Source: Pseudomonadota bacterium (GTDB lineage: Bacteria; Pseudomonadota; Gammaproteobacteria; Steroidobacterales; Steroidobacteraceae). From it: 61,473 nucleotides of DNA. Shown piece after piece: positions 1-9,020 of the stretch. The notes beneath the pieces are model-generated. The model did no database searches, was not told where the DNA came from, and saw nothing but the letters and a program-made list of their open reading frames with translations. The translations under genes were made by a program, and so were the position numbers. Every line of letters begins with the position of its first letter. Position 1 is the first letter of the stretch. The DNA is taken from positions 1 through 61,473 of the forward strand of contig JAKBBE010000009.1 in NCBI GenBank assembly GCA_021826035.1, read 5' to 3'.

Positions 1-50
1 CATGAGCGGCGCCTGAGTCCGCCCGCGGAGGGGGCCTCGCCGACGGGCGA

Positions 51-126
51 TGGCGCCCCCGGCAGGAGTTGAACCTGCGACCTACCGCTTAGGAGGCGGT
101 CGCTCTATCCACTGAGCTACGGGGGC
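51..126 (-). tRNA. tRNA-Arg (anticodon CCU)
   Basis: The minus strand folds into a complete cloverleaf: acceptor GCCCCCG/CGGGGGC with discriminator G and encoded CCA, D-arm GCTC/GAGC, anticodon stem ACCGC/GCGGT with loop CTCCTAA (anticodon CCT, reads AGG), and T-arm GCAGG/CCTGC. It lies downstream of and on the same strand as the GGDEF gene at 196-1365. It decodes a rare arginine codon. Confidence 0.97.
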
Positions 127-195
127 GGGGCTGGCGGTGAGTTTACCGGCCCGAGGGCGCTGCCGCTCGGCAGATTGCCCGGCGCGCACCGGCAC

Positions 196-1365
196 TCAGT
201 TCAGCGGATCAACGACCTCGAGCACGAAACGACCGGACTCGCGGCGCGCGGTGACCGGCCGAACCTCGATACGGCCGCGTCCGGCGTTCTTCGCCGCGTA
301 GCAGGCGGCATCGGCCACGCGCAGCAGCACCGCCGCATCGGCCGCACCGGGCTCGGCCCAGGCGACCCCCATGCTCGCCCCGACACGAAAATAGTGTCCG
401 CCCTCCCACTGCAGCACGAACTGCTCGATCGCCGCGAGCGCCTCACGCGCCACCTGCTCAGCCCGCTCGCCCGGACAGCCGGGCAAGAGCAACGCGAACT
501 CATCACCGCCGAGCCGCGCGGCGGTGTCGCTGGCGCGCGCGTGCACCTTGAGAATCTCACTGACCCGTCGCAGCGCCTCATCGCCGGCGGCATGGCCACC
601 GCGATCGTTGATCTCCTTGAAGCGATCCAGATCGATGAACACGAGCGCGCATGGTTCCTGCGTGCGACCGGCCACCTCGCGCAGCCGGACGTTGAACTCA
701 CGGTGATTGACCAGATCGACCAGCGGATCGTGCGTCGCCTGGTACTGCAGCGCGCGGGTGAGCTGCGTATTCTCCGCGGTGATGTCGAGCACCTTGCCGA
801 TGGTCCGGTCGGTCTTGTAGGCCGAATACGCCACCATCGCGACGTACACGATGTTCACGAATGCGAGCGCGTAGTGCAGCGCCAGCGGATCGGTGAGCAG
901 TCGCCACTCCATCGCCAGCGCGAGCGGCATCATGAAGATCATGTAGCAGCGCCACAGCGCCCCGTAAGAGGTCATCGCTCCGGCAATGACGCCGGCGAGC
1001 ACCAGCACGGTGAGCATCTGGTGCGCGACGTCCCCGAGTGGCAGAAGCAGCAGCGCCCCGATGCCCCAGACCATGCCCGAGACCAGCGTCGCGGCGTCGA
1101 GCCGCCGCCTCCACTCGCGCGCCGTGTGCGCCAGCGGATTGCGCTCAAAGGCGCGACTCTCCAGATAGCGCAGCACCGAGAGTGCCACCACCAGCGCCAA
1201 CCAGCCGAGCAGCACCGCGGGCGAGCCGACCTTATAGAGCAGCGTAACCAGCACTGTGGCGGCCAGCACCGCCGCGCTCAGCATGAACGTGAAGTTGCCG
1301 TACACCAGCCGCAGGCGCTCCAGGTCAGCCCCCTGCACTGTGTTCTCGGACGGGTTCTCGCTCAC
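196..1365 (-). CDS. membrane-bound diguanylate cyclase (GGDEF)
   Basis: This 389-residue protein is predicted to make cyclic di-GMP from two GTP at the inner membrane. The first ~200 residues hold about six hydrophobic segments (roughly residues 27-200), forming an unrecognised membrane sensor. The GGDEF domain follows (about 215-375), with an intact GGDEF active site in the context ARLGGDEFALLLPG. An RxxD inhibitory I-site (RASD) sits exactly five residues before it, so product feedback is likely. There is no EAL domain. The gene stands alone between tRNA-Arg and a second diguanylate cyclase on the same strand; the 240-bp gap suggests a separate promoter. The signal sensed cannot be told from sequence. 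Confidence 0.93.
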   Translation of the reverse strand: MSENPSENTVQGADLERLRLVYGNFTFMLSAAVLAATVLVTLLYKVGSPAVLLGWLALVVALSVLRYLESRAFERNPLAHTAREWRRRLDAATLVSGMVWGIGALLLLPLGDVAHQMLTVLVLAGVIAGAMTSYGALWRCYMIFMMPLALAMEWRLLTDPLALHYALAFVNIVYVAMVAYSAYKTDRTIGKVLDITAENTQLTRALQYQATHDPLVDLVNHREFNVRLREVAGRTQEPCALVFIDLDRFKEINDRGGHAAGDEALRRVSEILKVHARASDTAARLGGDEFALLLPGCPGERAEQVAREALAAIEQFVLQWEGGHYFRVGASMGVAWAEPGAADAAVLLRVADAACYAAKNAGRGRIEVRPVTARRESGRFVLEVVDPLN

Positions 1366-1605
1366 ATCGAGGTCGCCTGCACGCCTTAATGTGGTCCAAT
1401 TTTACCGCCACACGCCGGGGAAATGCTGTGCGGGAACCCGCACCCCGGATCAATCCCCGATCGATGCTGGACCGAGTCTAGATGCCTTGCTTCCCCGGGG
1501 CGCATCGGCGCTGCCGCGGCGCGGTCCGCTCCCGCATCTTCGGCCGCAGGCGCGCGACGGCGTACGCATGCGCTGAAGGTGCAGATCGACGCGGCGGCGC
1601 GGCCC
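1366..1605. other. intergenic region with a perfect dyad
   Basis: This gap separates two same-strand GGDEF genes. It contains the dyad GTGCGGG-AA-CCCGCAC at 1428-1443, which is too tight to be a good RNA hairpin and may be an operator or a chance GC-rich palindrome. No convincing ORF is seen. Confidence 0.4.
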
Positions 1606-2841
1606 TCAGGCCCCCGGAGTGGCGGATTTCAATTGCGCGATGATGTCGGTGGAGAACTCCCCGGTCACCAACAGCCGGTGCTCCACGTCATCCATCAGCT
1701 CAACACGATTGCGGCCGCTCGATTTCGCCCGGTACAGCGCCTCGTCCGCCAGCTGCAGCGCGCCATAGGGGTTGCGCCACGCGGTCGGCTCGACCACCGC
1801 GACGCCCACACTGATCGTAAGCACCTCGCAGCAGCGCGAGGCGTCGTGCTCGATCGACCGTTCCTGCACCGCGCGGCGCATGCTCTCGGCGATCGCCTGC
1901 GCACCGGCGCGATCGGTGTCGAAGAGAATGACGCCGAACTCCTCCCCGCCGTAGCGCGCCACCAGATCGAGCGGCCGGCGCGCGCAGCATTGGATGGCGA
2001 GGGCCGTCTGGCGCAACGCGGCGTCTCCGGCCTGATGGCCGTAGCGATCGTTGAAGGCTTTGAAGTCATCGATGTCGATGAGCATGATCGCCATCGGCCG
2101 AGCATCGCTGCTCGCCTGGCGCCACAGACGCGCGAGGCTCTCATCAAACATGCGCCGGTTCTTAGTCCACGTGAGCACGTCGTGCTGGGCAAGCTCCGCG
2201 ATCAGCTGGCTCTCGAGGAACGCACGGCGGCTCTGGCGCTCAAGCGCCAGAGCGCCGAGGGCGCAGGCGAGGAAGGTGCTCACCATGAACAGTGCAGTGC
2301 TCATCACAGTGTTCGCCGCCGGGTGATACCACCAGGCCGCCGCCAATTCACTCATCAACGCGAGCCCCGCGGCCAGCAGCCCGGAGCGAAACGTCAAACC
2401 GAGAAAAAAGAATGGTCCGATGAGGGCGAGCGGGGCCACCATCAGCGCGTCGGTCGCGCCCGCGGCGGCGGCACGGACCACCAGCACAGTCCCCAGCACG
2501 TTACGCAACGGCACCAGCACCCGGGCCATTGGCAGGTACCGATGCTCGTAGCTCGGACTCCAGGCAAGCCAGAGCAAGCACACACTGCTGAGGGAAACGA
2601 CCGCCACGGGCACAGTCAGGAATGGGAGACGGTGCCCGAGCAGCGTCTGCAGCGCCCGTAATGCGATCAGCAGCGTCGCCAGGGAGCACGCACCACGCAC
2701 GGCAATGCGGTGATTGCGCAACACGCTGCGCAGGTATTGCGACTCGATCGGTTCCGGAAACGGCGCGGCCCGCGTCTCTTGCTGCAGGTGCACGGCATAT
2801 TCCGAATCCGGAAGCGTCTCGACGCTCAGGCCCTCATTCAT
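1606..2841 (-). CDS. membrane-bound diguanylate cyclase (GGEEF)
   Basis: This 411-residue protein is a second predicted c-di-GMP synthase. An N-terminal cytosolic stretch is followed by about five to six membrane segments (roughly residues 50-205) and a C-terminal GGDEF domain (about 235-395). The active site is GGEEF (RYGGEEFGVILF), and RPLD five residues earlier is an RxxD I-site. It has the same layout as the neighbour at 196-1365, but the membrane regions are not obviously alike, so a recent tandem duplication is not evident. The ATG at 2841 is the first good start. The input signal is unknown. Confidence 0.92.
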   Translation of the reverse strand: MNEGLSVETLPDSEYAVHLQQETRAAPFPEPIESQYLRSVLRNHRIAVRGACSLATLLIALRALQTLLGHRLPFLTVPVAVVSLSSVCLLWLAWSPSYEHRYLPMARVLVPLRNVLGTVLVVRAAAAGATDALMVAPLALIGPFFFLGLTFRSGLLAAGLALMSELAAAWWYHPAANTVMSTALFMVSTFLACALGALALERQSRRAFLESQLIAELAQHDVLTWTKNRRMFDESLARLWRQASSDARPMAIMLIDIDDFKAFNDRYGHQAGDAALRQTALAIQCCARRPLDLVARYGGEEFGVILFDTDRAGAQAIAESMRRAVQERSIEHDASRCCEVLTISVGVAVVEPTAWRNPYGALQLADEALYRAKSSGRNRVELMDDVEHRLLVTGEFSTDIIAQLKSATPGA

Positions 2842-2960
2842 GGACTTAAGTTAATTCAGGGTCTGCGCGCCCGCCGTGAACGAGAGCAAACTATGAGCAC
2901 ACGCTCCGGGGCGCCCGAGGCACCCCGGAGGAGTCAAACAATTCGTTTGTAATCAAGCCG

Positions 2961-3374
2961 TTATGGCTTGATCTGCCCCCGCAGCTCACCGGCCGGATGG
3001 CGATGGCTGTGCACATTGAGGTACAGATCACCGGCGAGGAATGCGCGGTACTGGTCCGGCGTGAGCTTCGCCCCGGGGGGCACCCGCCAGACGTTCGTGC
3101 CCATATGTTTCAGCCCGATCACCACCGGACCGTTGGTGCCGGCGGCGCCCCGGTGGATGTGCACCATGGTGGGGCGGATTCCATGGGTGATGACCTCGCC
3201 GCGCACCGCGTGATCGGGCAACACCGTGATGACGGCCCGAGCGCTGGCGGCGCTCTTGACCGCCGGCACCTCCGCAGCTCCGCTCAAACGAACATGCACC
3301 GTCGTTGCGCTCGCGACGCCGAGGGCGCCAGCGAGCAGCGCAAGCACTCCAAACCGCTTGATCTGCGTGATCAT
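2961..3374 (-). CDS. CHRD-domain exported protein
   Basis: This 137-residue protein has a clear signal peptide (MITQIKRFGVLALLAGALGV, cleavage after about ASA). The mature part is a single CHRD domain: the start VHVRLSGAAEVPAV, the central VHIHRGAAGTNGPV, and the end YLNVHSHRHPAGELRGQI are family hallmarks. CHRD domains are found in chordin and many secreted bacterial proteins; their function is not settled, though the conserved histidines suggest metal binding. GGAGG six bases before the ATG supports the start. It is divergently oriented to the VPS10-like gene at 3723. Confidence 0.9.
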   Translation of the reverse strand: MITQIKRFGVLALLAGALGVASATTVHVRLSGAAEVPAVKSAASARAVITVLPDHAVRGEVITHGIRPTMVHIHRGAAGTNGPVVIGLKHMGTNVWRVPPGAKLTPDQYRAFLAGDLYLNVHSHRHPAGELRGQIKP

Positions 3375-3722
3375 GATCCGCCTCCAATGAAGCCGACAGT
3401 GATCGGCAAGTTAGCACTTCACACCCCACGCCGTCACCGCCCGAGTGACAGTCCCGCCCCGACCGCCCCCGAGCGCTGTTGGCCCTGGCCGGCCGCCGGC
3501 GCCAGGTTCGCGGCCGCCGCGCGCAGGGTAGGCCGTGGCGACCCGTCCGGGATCCCCCCCTCGCATCGGCGGCAGCGCGCGAGCTGACGAGCCCGTCGCG
3601 ACCCCGAGGACAGGCCGCGGCGCCCTCAGAGGCGACGGAACGAGGCAAATCAGCGACCGATGACGGCGCCAAAGCGATACCTTAACGGTCCCATTTCCGA
3701 TCCACTGGCATGGAGATCTGCA
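3375..3722. other. divergent intergenic region
   Basis: This 348-bp region between the CHRD gene (minus) and the VPS10-like gene (plus) should hold two promoters. Short ORFs here overlap the opposite strand and look like GC-rich noise. No clear promoter hexamers or operators were identified; a GGAG at 3712-3715 is the Shine-Dalgarno of the plus-strand gene. Confidence 0.4.
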
Positions 3723-6700
3723 ATGCGCCCCATCCTGGCAATGGCGACCGCTGCGCTGCTCGGCACGAGTCTGATGGCGGCGGCAGCCACCCCGGCCGCA
3801 CACCACGAGCCGGGGCCGTTCCACGGTCTGAAGTTCCGCGACCTAGGCCCGGCGGTCGCCGGCGGTCGCGTCACCAGCGTGCTCGGCGTCGCCGGCAATC
3901 CCGCGCTCTATTACGTCGGCGCCGCCGGCGGCGGGGTGTGGAAGACGCAGGACGGCGGTATGAGCTGGAAGGCGATCTTCACGCATGAACCGACGCAGTC
4001 GATCGGCTCGATGGCCCTCGCCGGCGGCAATCCGAACTGGTTGTGGGTCGGCACCGGAGAGGCCAACCCACGCAATGACGTGCTGAACGGCGATGGGGTG
4101 TATTTCAGCCCCGACGGCGGCAAGACCTGGGTCGACAAAGGTCTGCGCCACGCCGGCCAGATCGCCGCGATCGCCGTCGACCCGCACAACACCAACACCG
4201 TGTTCGTCTGCGCCGAGGGCAATCTCTGGAAACGCGGCCCGCGGCGCGGGGTGTTCATGAGCACCGATGACGGGGCTCACTGGCAGCGGGTGCTGTACCT
4301 TAACAATCACACCGGCTGCAGCACCCTCGCCTTCGAACCGGGCAACCCGAAGGTGTTGATCGCCGGTATGTGGCCGCTGCAGCGGCGCGCCTGGATGCTC
4401 ACCAGCGGCGGCAAGAGCGGCGGTCTGTACCGCTCCACCGACGGCGGCCTGCACTGGAAGAAACTCACCCACGGCCTACCGGCCGGACGCATCGGCCGCA
4501 GCGCGGTCGCGTTCGCGCCGAGCCAGCCTGAGACCGTGTACGCGGTCGTGCAGGCCAAGGGCGGCGTGCTGTGGGTCTCGCACGACCTCGGCAGCCACTG
4601 GCAGAAGGTCAGCGACAACCACAACAGCGACGTGCGGCCATTCTATTTCACGCAGCTCGCGGTGATGCCAAACGACCCGCGGCGCCTGTTCCTGCTGTCG
4701 ATGAAGATGATGGAGAGCAAGGACGGCGGCAAGCACGTGTTCTACGCCGACAAGGGCGTGCACGTCGATCACCACGCCATCTGGATCGATCCGAGCAACC
4801 CGAACCGCATCATCCAGGGCAACGACGGCGGGGTGTACCTGTCGCTCGATGCCGGCAAGCACTGGCAGTACCTCGACAACCTGCCGATCGAGCAGTTCTA
4901 CCAGGTGGCGGCGAGCGCAACGGCCCATCCGTGGCCGTATCTGGTGTGCGGCGGCCTGCAGGACAACGACGCCTGGTGCGGTGCGAGCAGCGACTACGAG
5001 CGCGGCGGCGTGACGGGCGCACAGGACTGGTTCGATGTCTCCGGCGGCGACGGCCAGTACGTGGTACCGGCGCCGAACGACGCCTCGATGATCTACTCAA
5101 CCACCGATGACGGATTCGCGACGGTGCTGAACCGCGCCACCGGCCGCAAGCGCGAGATCAACCCCTACCTGCGCGATGTGCTCGCCGGGCTGCTGCTCTC
5201 GGGCAAACCGACCTACGCCCAGAAGTACCGCTTCGACTGGACAACCCCGATCGCGGTCTCACCGACGAACCCGAAGGACCTGTACACCGCCGCCGACGTG
5301 GTGTTCCACAGCACCGACGGCGGTAGGCACTGGAGTGTCATCAGTCCGGATCTGACGCGCAACATCAAAGCCAAACAGCAACCGAGCGGCGGGCCGATCA
5401 ACCTTGATATGAGCGGCGCGGAGACCTATGACACCATCCAGTCGCTCGCGCTCGCCCCGACCGATCCGAAGGTCATCTGGGTTGGAACCGACGACGGCTG
5501 GGTATGGGTGAGCCGTGACGACGGCGCCCATTGGAACAAGGTGACGCCACCCGGGGCGCCGCAGTGGGCCCGCGTCTACCACGTCGAGCCCTCGCCGTTC
5601 GCCGCCGGCACGGCCTATGCGGCCTTCGACGCACACGAAATCGGCAACAATTCCCCGTACGTGTTCCGTACGACCGACTACGGCAAGCACTGGACGCGCA
5701 TCACCCAGGGACTGCCGAACAGCAGTGTCGAGGTGGTGGCCGAGGATCCCAATCACGCCGGACTGCTGTTCGCCGGAACGATCTCGGCCGGTCTTTACGT
5801 CTCGTTCAACGATGGCGCGCACTGGCAGCCGCTGCACGCGAATCTGCCACGCGGACTTTCGGTGTGGGACGTGAACTTCGCGCCGGAGCATCGCGGGCTG
5901 CTGCTCGCCACGCACGGCCGGGGCATCTGGGTGCTCGATAATCTGCGCCCCCTGGAGCAGTACAGCGCCGCGGCGATGCGCGCACCGTTGCACGTATTCA
6001 GCGCCTCGACGGGCGTGCAGCTGTATCACTCCTACACCAACGGTGTCGGTCCGAGCGGCTATGTCGCACCGAACGCGCCGACAGGGGCGATGATCAGCTA
6101 CCACCTCGCCAAAGCATTGAAGCCGACAGCGGCGCAGAAGGCGGCTCATCACGGCCCGGTGCGGATCACGATCCGTGATGCGGCCGGCACCCTGGTGAAG
6201 ACGGTGTACGGAGCGGGTAAGGCGGGATTCGATACCGTCGTGTGGAACCTGCGCTACACCGGTGCCGCCAAACTCAACCCGCCACTCGGCTCCGCTCACG
6301 GCGGTGGCTCAGGACCGGCCGTCCTGCCCGGCCAGTACACTGCCACCGTACACGCGGGAACCTCGATGCAGCAGGTGACGCTGAAGGTCGAATCCGATCC
6401 GCGTTACTCCGTTTCGCTTGCCACGGAACGCGCAGACACCCGCGCGGGTCTGGCCGCTCGTGAGGAGTTCTCTGCGGTCAACCGCCTGCTCAATCACGTC
6501 GCCGTCATGCGCAAGACGCTTGCCGGCGTGCTGGCGCGTGGCACCTCCGACCCGGCCTGGGGCCATCGGCACGCTGCGCTGCTGGCGCAGGGCAAGGCGC
6601 TGCAGAAGACCCTCACCGCCTACCAGAACACGCTGTGGAACCCGCATACGCAGCACAAGGCTGAGGAGGACTTCCTGCGGCACTTCTCGCACCTGCACCG

Positions 6701-6947
6701 CAAGGTCGACACCCTCTACGGCATGAGCGCCGGACTCTGGGATGCCAAGCCGCGCGCGCAGCTGCTCGGGCTGATCCGCGCCGATCGCACGCTGATCGAG
6801 CAATTGCTCACCCGCTACGACGGCTCGGTGCTGACCCAGGTGAAGGCCTGGAACGGCGCGGCCTACGCCGCGGGCGTCGCAACGCTGCCAACCGGTTCGG
6901 CCGTAACGCTGCACACCCCGCCGGCGCTACCGGCGGCGGGCACCTAG
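3723..6947 (+). CDS. exported VPS10/sortilin-type BNR-repeat protein
   Basis: This is a 1074-residue secreted protein. GGAG at 3712-3715 lies seven bases before the ATG at 3723; that start gives a clean signal peptide (MRPILAMATAALLGTSLMAA...). The first ~750 residues are a large beta-propeller with many Asp-box/BNR-like repeats (STDGGLHWKK, SRDDGAHWNK, TTDYGKHWTR, SFNDGAHWQP), as in sortilin VPS10 domains and photosystem-assembly-like proteins. A linker and a largely helical C-terminus (about 900-1040) follow. Family members are annotated as glycosyl hydrolases or exo-alpha-sialidase-like, but Asp boxes are structural and do not prove catalysis. It is monocistronic and ends at a strong hairpin. 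Confidence 0.85.
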   Translation: MRPILAMATAALLGTSLMAAAATPAAHHEPGPFHGLKFRDLGPAVAGGRVTSVLGVAGNPALYYVGAAGGGVWKTQDGGMSWKAIFTHEPTQSIGSMALAGGNPNWLWVGTGEANPRNDVLNGDGVYFSPDGGKTWVDKGLRHAGQIAAIAVDPHNTNTVFVCAEGNLWKRGPRRGVFMSTDDGAHWQRVLYLNNHTGCSTLAFEPGNPKVLIAGMWPLQRRAWMLTSGGKSGGLYRSTDGGLHWKKLTHGLPAGRIGRSAVAFAPSQPETVYAVVQAKGGVLWVSHDLGSHWQKVSDNHNSDVRPFYFTQLAVMPNDPRRLFLLSMKMMESKDGGKHVFYADKGVHVDHHAIWIDPSNPNRIIQGNDGGVYLSLDAGKHWQYLDNLPIEQFYQVAASATAHPWPYLVCGGLQDNDAWCGASSDYERGGVTGAQDWFDVSGGDGQYVVPAPNDASMIYSTTDDGFATVLNRATGRKREINPYLRDVLAGLLLSGKPTYAQKYRFDWTTPIAVSPTNPKDLYTAADVVFHSTDGGRHWSVISPDLTRNIKAKQQPSGGPINLDMSGAETYDTIQSLALAPTDPKVIWVGTDDGWVWVSRDDGAHWNKVTPPGAPQWARVYHVEPSPFAAGTAYAAFDAHEIGNNSPYVFRTTDYGKHWTRITQGLPNSSVEVVAEDPNHAGLLFAGTISAGLYVSFNDGAHWQPLHANLPRGLSVWDVNFAPEHRGLLLATHGRGIWVLDNLRPLEQYSAAAMRAPLHVFSASTGVQLYHSYTNGVGPSGYVAPNAPTGAMISYHLAKALKPTAAQKAAHHGPVRITIRDAAGTLVKTVYGAGKAGFDTVVWNLRYTGAAKLNPPLGSAHGGGSGPAVLPGQYTATVHAGTSMQQVTLKVESDPRYSVSLATERADTRAGLAAREEFSAVNRLLNHVAVMRKTLAGVLARGTSDPAWGHRHAALLAQGKALQKTLTAYQNTLWNPHTQHKAEEDFLRHFSHLHRKVDTLYGMSAGLWDAKPRAQLLGLIRADRTLIEQLLTRYDGSVLTQVKAWNGAAYAAGVATLPTGSAVTLHTPPALPAAGT

Positions 6948-6950
6948 CCC

Positions 6951-6991
6951 CCCCCCAGGGGCGCAGCCCTCACGGCTGCGCCCCTGGGGGG
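6951..6991. terminator. 18-bp perfect hairpin between convergent genes
   Basis: A perfect 18-bp stem (6951-6968 pairing with 6974-6991) with a CTCAC loop starts four bases after the stop of the VPS10-like gene. There is no T-tract on the plus strand. Lying between convergent genes, it probably works as a bidirectional transcription stop or RNA 3'-end stabiliser. Confidence 0.75.
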
Positions 6992-7056
6992 TGCACTCAC
7001 AGCGCGGGATCAAGCGCCAGCTGCCCCGCTTGCGCCCCTTCAGACCCGTGGGCCGC

Positions 7057-8313
7057 TCAGGCTGCGCGCGGCGCCGGCGCACCCGCCTCGCGCCGCCGGA
7101 TCCGCCGGGCCGCATACGCCAGCACGAAGCACGCGAACACACACCAGCCGCTCAGCCACAGCAACTGGCGCGGCAGCGCCACCCCGCGATCGATCAGCAG
7201 CCCCGAGAGCCCCGGCCCGATCGCCGAGGCAAGCACCATGGCCGACACGATCATCGCGCGGATGCCACCGAGATTGGCGAGACCGTAGACCTCAGGCCAG
7301 AGCGCCCCGAGCATCGTGGACGTCAACCCATTACTGATGCCGAACAGGAACATCGACAGATACACCCCCCAGACCGGCGCGATCAGCCCGAGCACCGCGG
7401 CGGTCACCGCGAGCGGTACGAGGAAGTACGGCAACAGCGGCACCGCGCCGAACCGATCGATCAGGTGTCCGCCGGCCAGACCGAACACCACGGTCGAGAG
7501 CGACATCACCGGAAACGCAGCGGCGAAGATCAGCGGGTCGTACCCGCGCAGCGCGATCAGGTAGTCCTGATTGAAGAAGATGACCGTCGCGACGAACGGC
7601 GGGGCGAGCGCCCCGACCTGCAGCAGATAGAACACCGGGTCGCGCAGCACCTCGGCTCGCGTCCAGCTGCGCGCGGTGCGCAGCGCACTCGCCTTCACCT
7701 CCTGCGAGTGCGGCACGCGGCCGACCCGGGTGAGCACGAGGATCGAGGGCAACCCCACCAGTACGATCAACCCCGCCGAGGCGATCCACGCGGCCCGCCA
7801 GCTGCCGCCCACCCGATCGAGCACCACGACGAAGATCGGCAATAGCGCAAATCCGGCCTGTTGACCCGGCAAGATCAACGCCATGGCACGCCCGCGGTTG
7901 GCGACGAACCAACGACCGATTTCCGTGTACGCCGTCTCGGTCATCATCCCCTGGCCGAACAGGCGCAGCAGGTACAGCGCGCCGGTGAGCCAGAGGAGAT
8001 TTGGCGCCAGCACCAACAGCACACAGGCAAGCGCGAGCGCCGGCATCGTGAAGCGCACCACCTTCCAGCCCGGCATCAGATCGAGCGTCCTCCCCAGCCA
8101 CGGCAGGGTCAAGGCGCTGGCGAGCGTGGCGAGCATGTACAGCCCGCCAAAGCCGCCCGCCGAGAGATGAAACGTCTCGCGCAGCGCCTTGCCGGACATG
8201 CCGATGAAAAACGTCTGCCCGAAGGAGGAAAACATCGTGAGCAGGAAGCCTCCCCCGATCCAGCGCGCGTTGGCACGGATGAAGCGCAGCGTATCGCGTC
8301 CAAAATCGATCAT
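7057..8313 (-). CDS. MFS transporter
   Basis: This is a 418-residue major facilitator superfamily permease with about 12 membrane segments. The open frame extends much further upstream (to 8922), but the N-terminal part is Arg-rich and not membrane-like; the ATG at 8313 (MIDFGRDTLRFIRANARW) places the first helix at residues ~17-38, as usual for MFS. The Shine-Dalgarno before it is weak, so the start is not certain. The loop 2-3 region has PWLGRTLDLMPGW, a degenerate MFS signature. The substrate is unknown. It converges with the VPS10-like gene and diverges from the OB-fold-like gene at 8545. Confidence 0.85.
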   Translation of the reverse strand: MIDFGRDTLRFIRANARWIGGGFLLTMFSSFGQTFFIGMSGKALRETFHLSAGGFGGLYMLATLASALTLPWLGRTLDLMPGWKVVRFTMPALALACVLLVLAPNLLWLTGALYLLRLFGQGMMTETAYTEIGRWFVANRGRAMALILPGQQAGFALLPIFVVVLDRVGGSWRAAWIASAGLIVLVGLPSILVLTRVGRVPHSQEVKASALRTARSWTRAEVLRDPVFYLLQVGALAPPFVATVIFFNQDYLIALRGYDPLIFAAAFPVMSLSTVVFGLAGGHLIDRFGAVPLLPYFLVPLAVTAAVLGLIAPVWGVYLSMFLFGISNGLTSTMLGALWPEVYGLANLGGIRAMIVSAMVLASAIGPGLSGLLIDRGVALPRQLLWLSGWCVFACFVLAYAARRIRRREAGAPAPRAA

Positions 8314-8544
8314 CTGGGCGGGGTGCTCGAGCGGGGGGAAGCGTCCGAGTATGACATTGATCGGTTGTCCCTCGTCACGGACGTATGGCCGGGCCGTGCC
8401 CCGTCGCTCCGCAGCGCACCGGCTGCCGGCGCGCGACGGCGTACCGCCCGGCGCCCGTGCGGTACGTAGCTCTCCTGATCGATGCGCTCGGCAGCGCAGC
8501 GTAGAAGGGAAGTCCACCGTACCGTGACTCGGGGGCAGGCCATC

Positions 8545-8985
8545 ATGAAGCAGATCATTATGCTGTGGATTCTGGTCGCTGCGAGCGCAGCCGTTGCCGC
8601 CCCCGAGACGGCCCGGCCGCAGCAGAACATCGGCACCAGGGGCGCAATCGGCGCGCGGATGTACGACACCCAGACCGTCCAGACGATCCGCGGGGAGATC
8701 ATCGCGATCGCGAAGGTCGCGCACCACGACAGGCGTGCCTACGGCGTTCACCTTCTGTTGAAAACCGCCGCAGGCACCGTGTCGGTGCACCTTGGGCCGA
8801 GTTGGTTCATCGTGCGTCAGCGCATTAAGCTCAGACCCGATGACAGGATCGAGGTGACCGGATCTCGGATCACGTACCGCGACCGGCCTGTCGTCATCGC
8901 GGCGCAGATCCGCAAAGGACATCAGTCCATGGTGCTACGCGACTCGCGCGGCTTTCCGCTCTGGAGCGGCGCGCGCGGGCGTTGA
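8545..8985 (+). CDS. small exported OB-fold-like protein
   Basis: This 146-residue protein has a signal peptide (MKQIIMLWILVAASAAVAAP). The mature region (IRGEIIAIAKV..., VSVHLGPSWFI..., DRIEVTGSRITY..., VVIAAQIRKG) is all-beta and OB-fold-like, and ends in a GFPLWSG motif. This family is widespread in proteobacteria without a known role; similar domains occur in some magnetosome-island proteins, which does not imply magnetosomes here. The ATG at 8545 is preferred because it directly begins the signal peptide. Function is unknown. Confidence 0.75.
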   Translation: MKQIIMLWILVAASAAVAAPETARPQQNIGTRGAIGARMYDTQTVQTIRGEIIAIAKVAHHDRRAYGVHLLLKTAAGTVSVHLGPSWFIVRQRIKLRPDDRIEVTGSRITYRDRPVVIAAQIRKGHQSMVLRDSRGFPLWSGARGR

Positions 8986-9020
8986 ACCGGTCCGTGCGCT
9001 GGCGCGCCGCACAGCGAGGA

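Noticed and set aside
8314..8922. N-terminal extension of the MFS gene frame (203 residues)
   Set aside because: Not membrane-like, overlaps the divergent OB-fold-like gene on the other strand.
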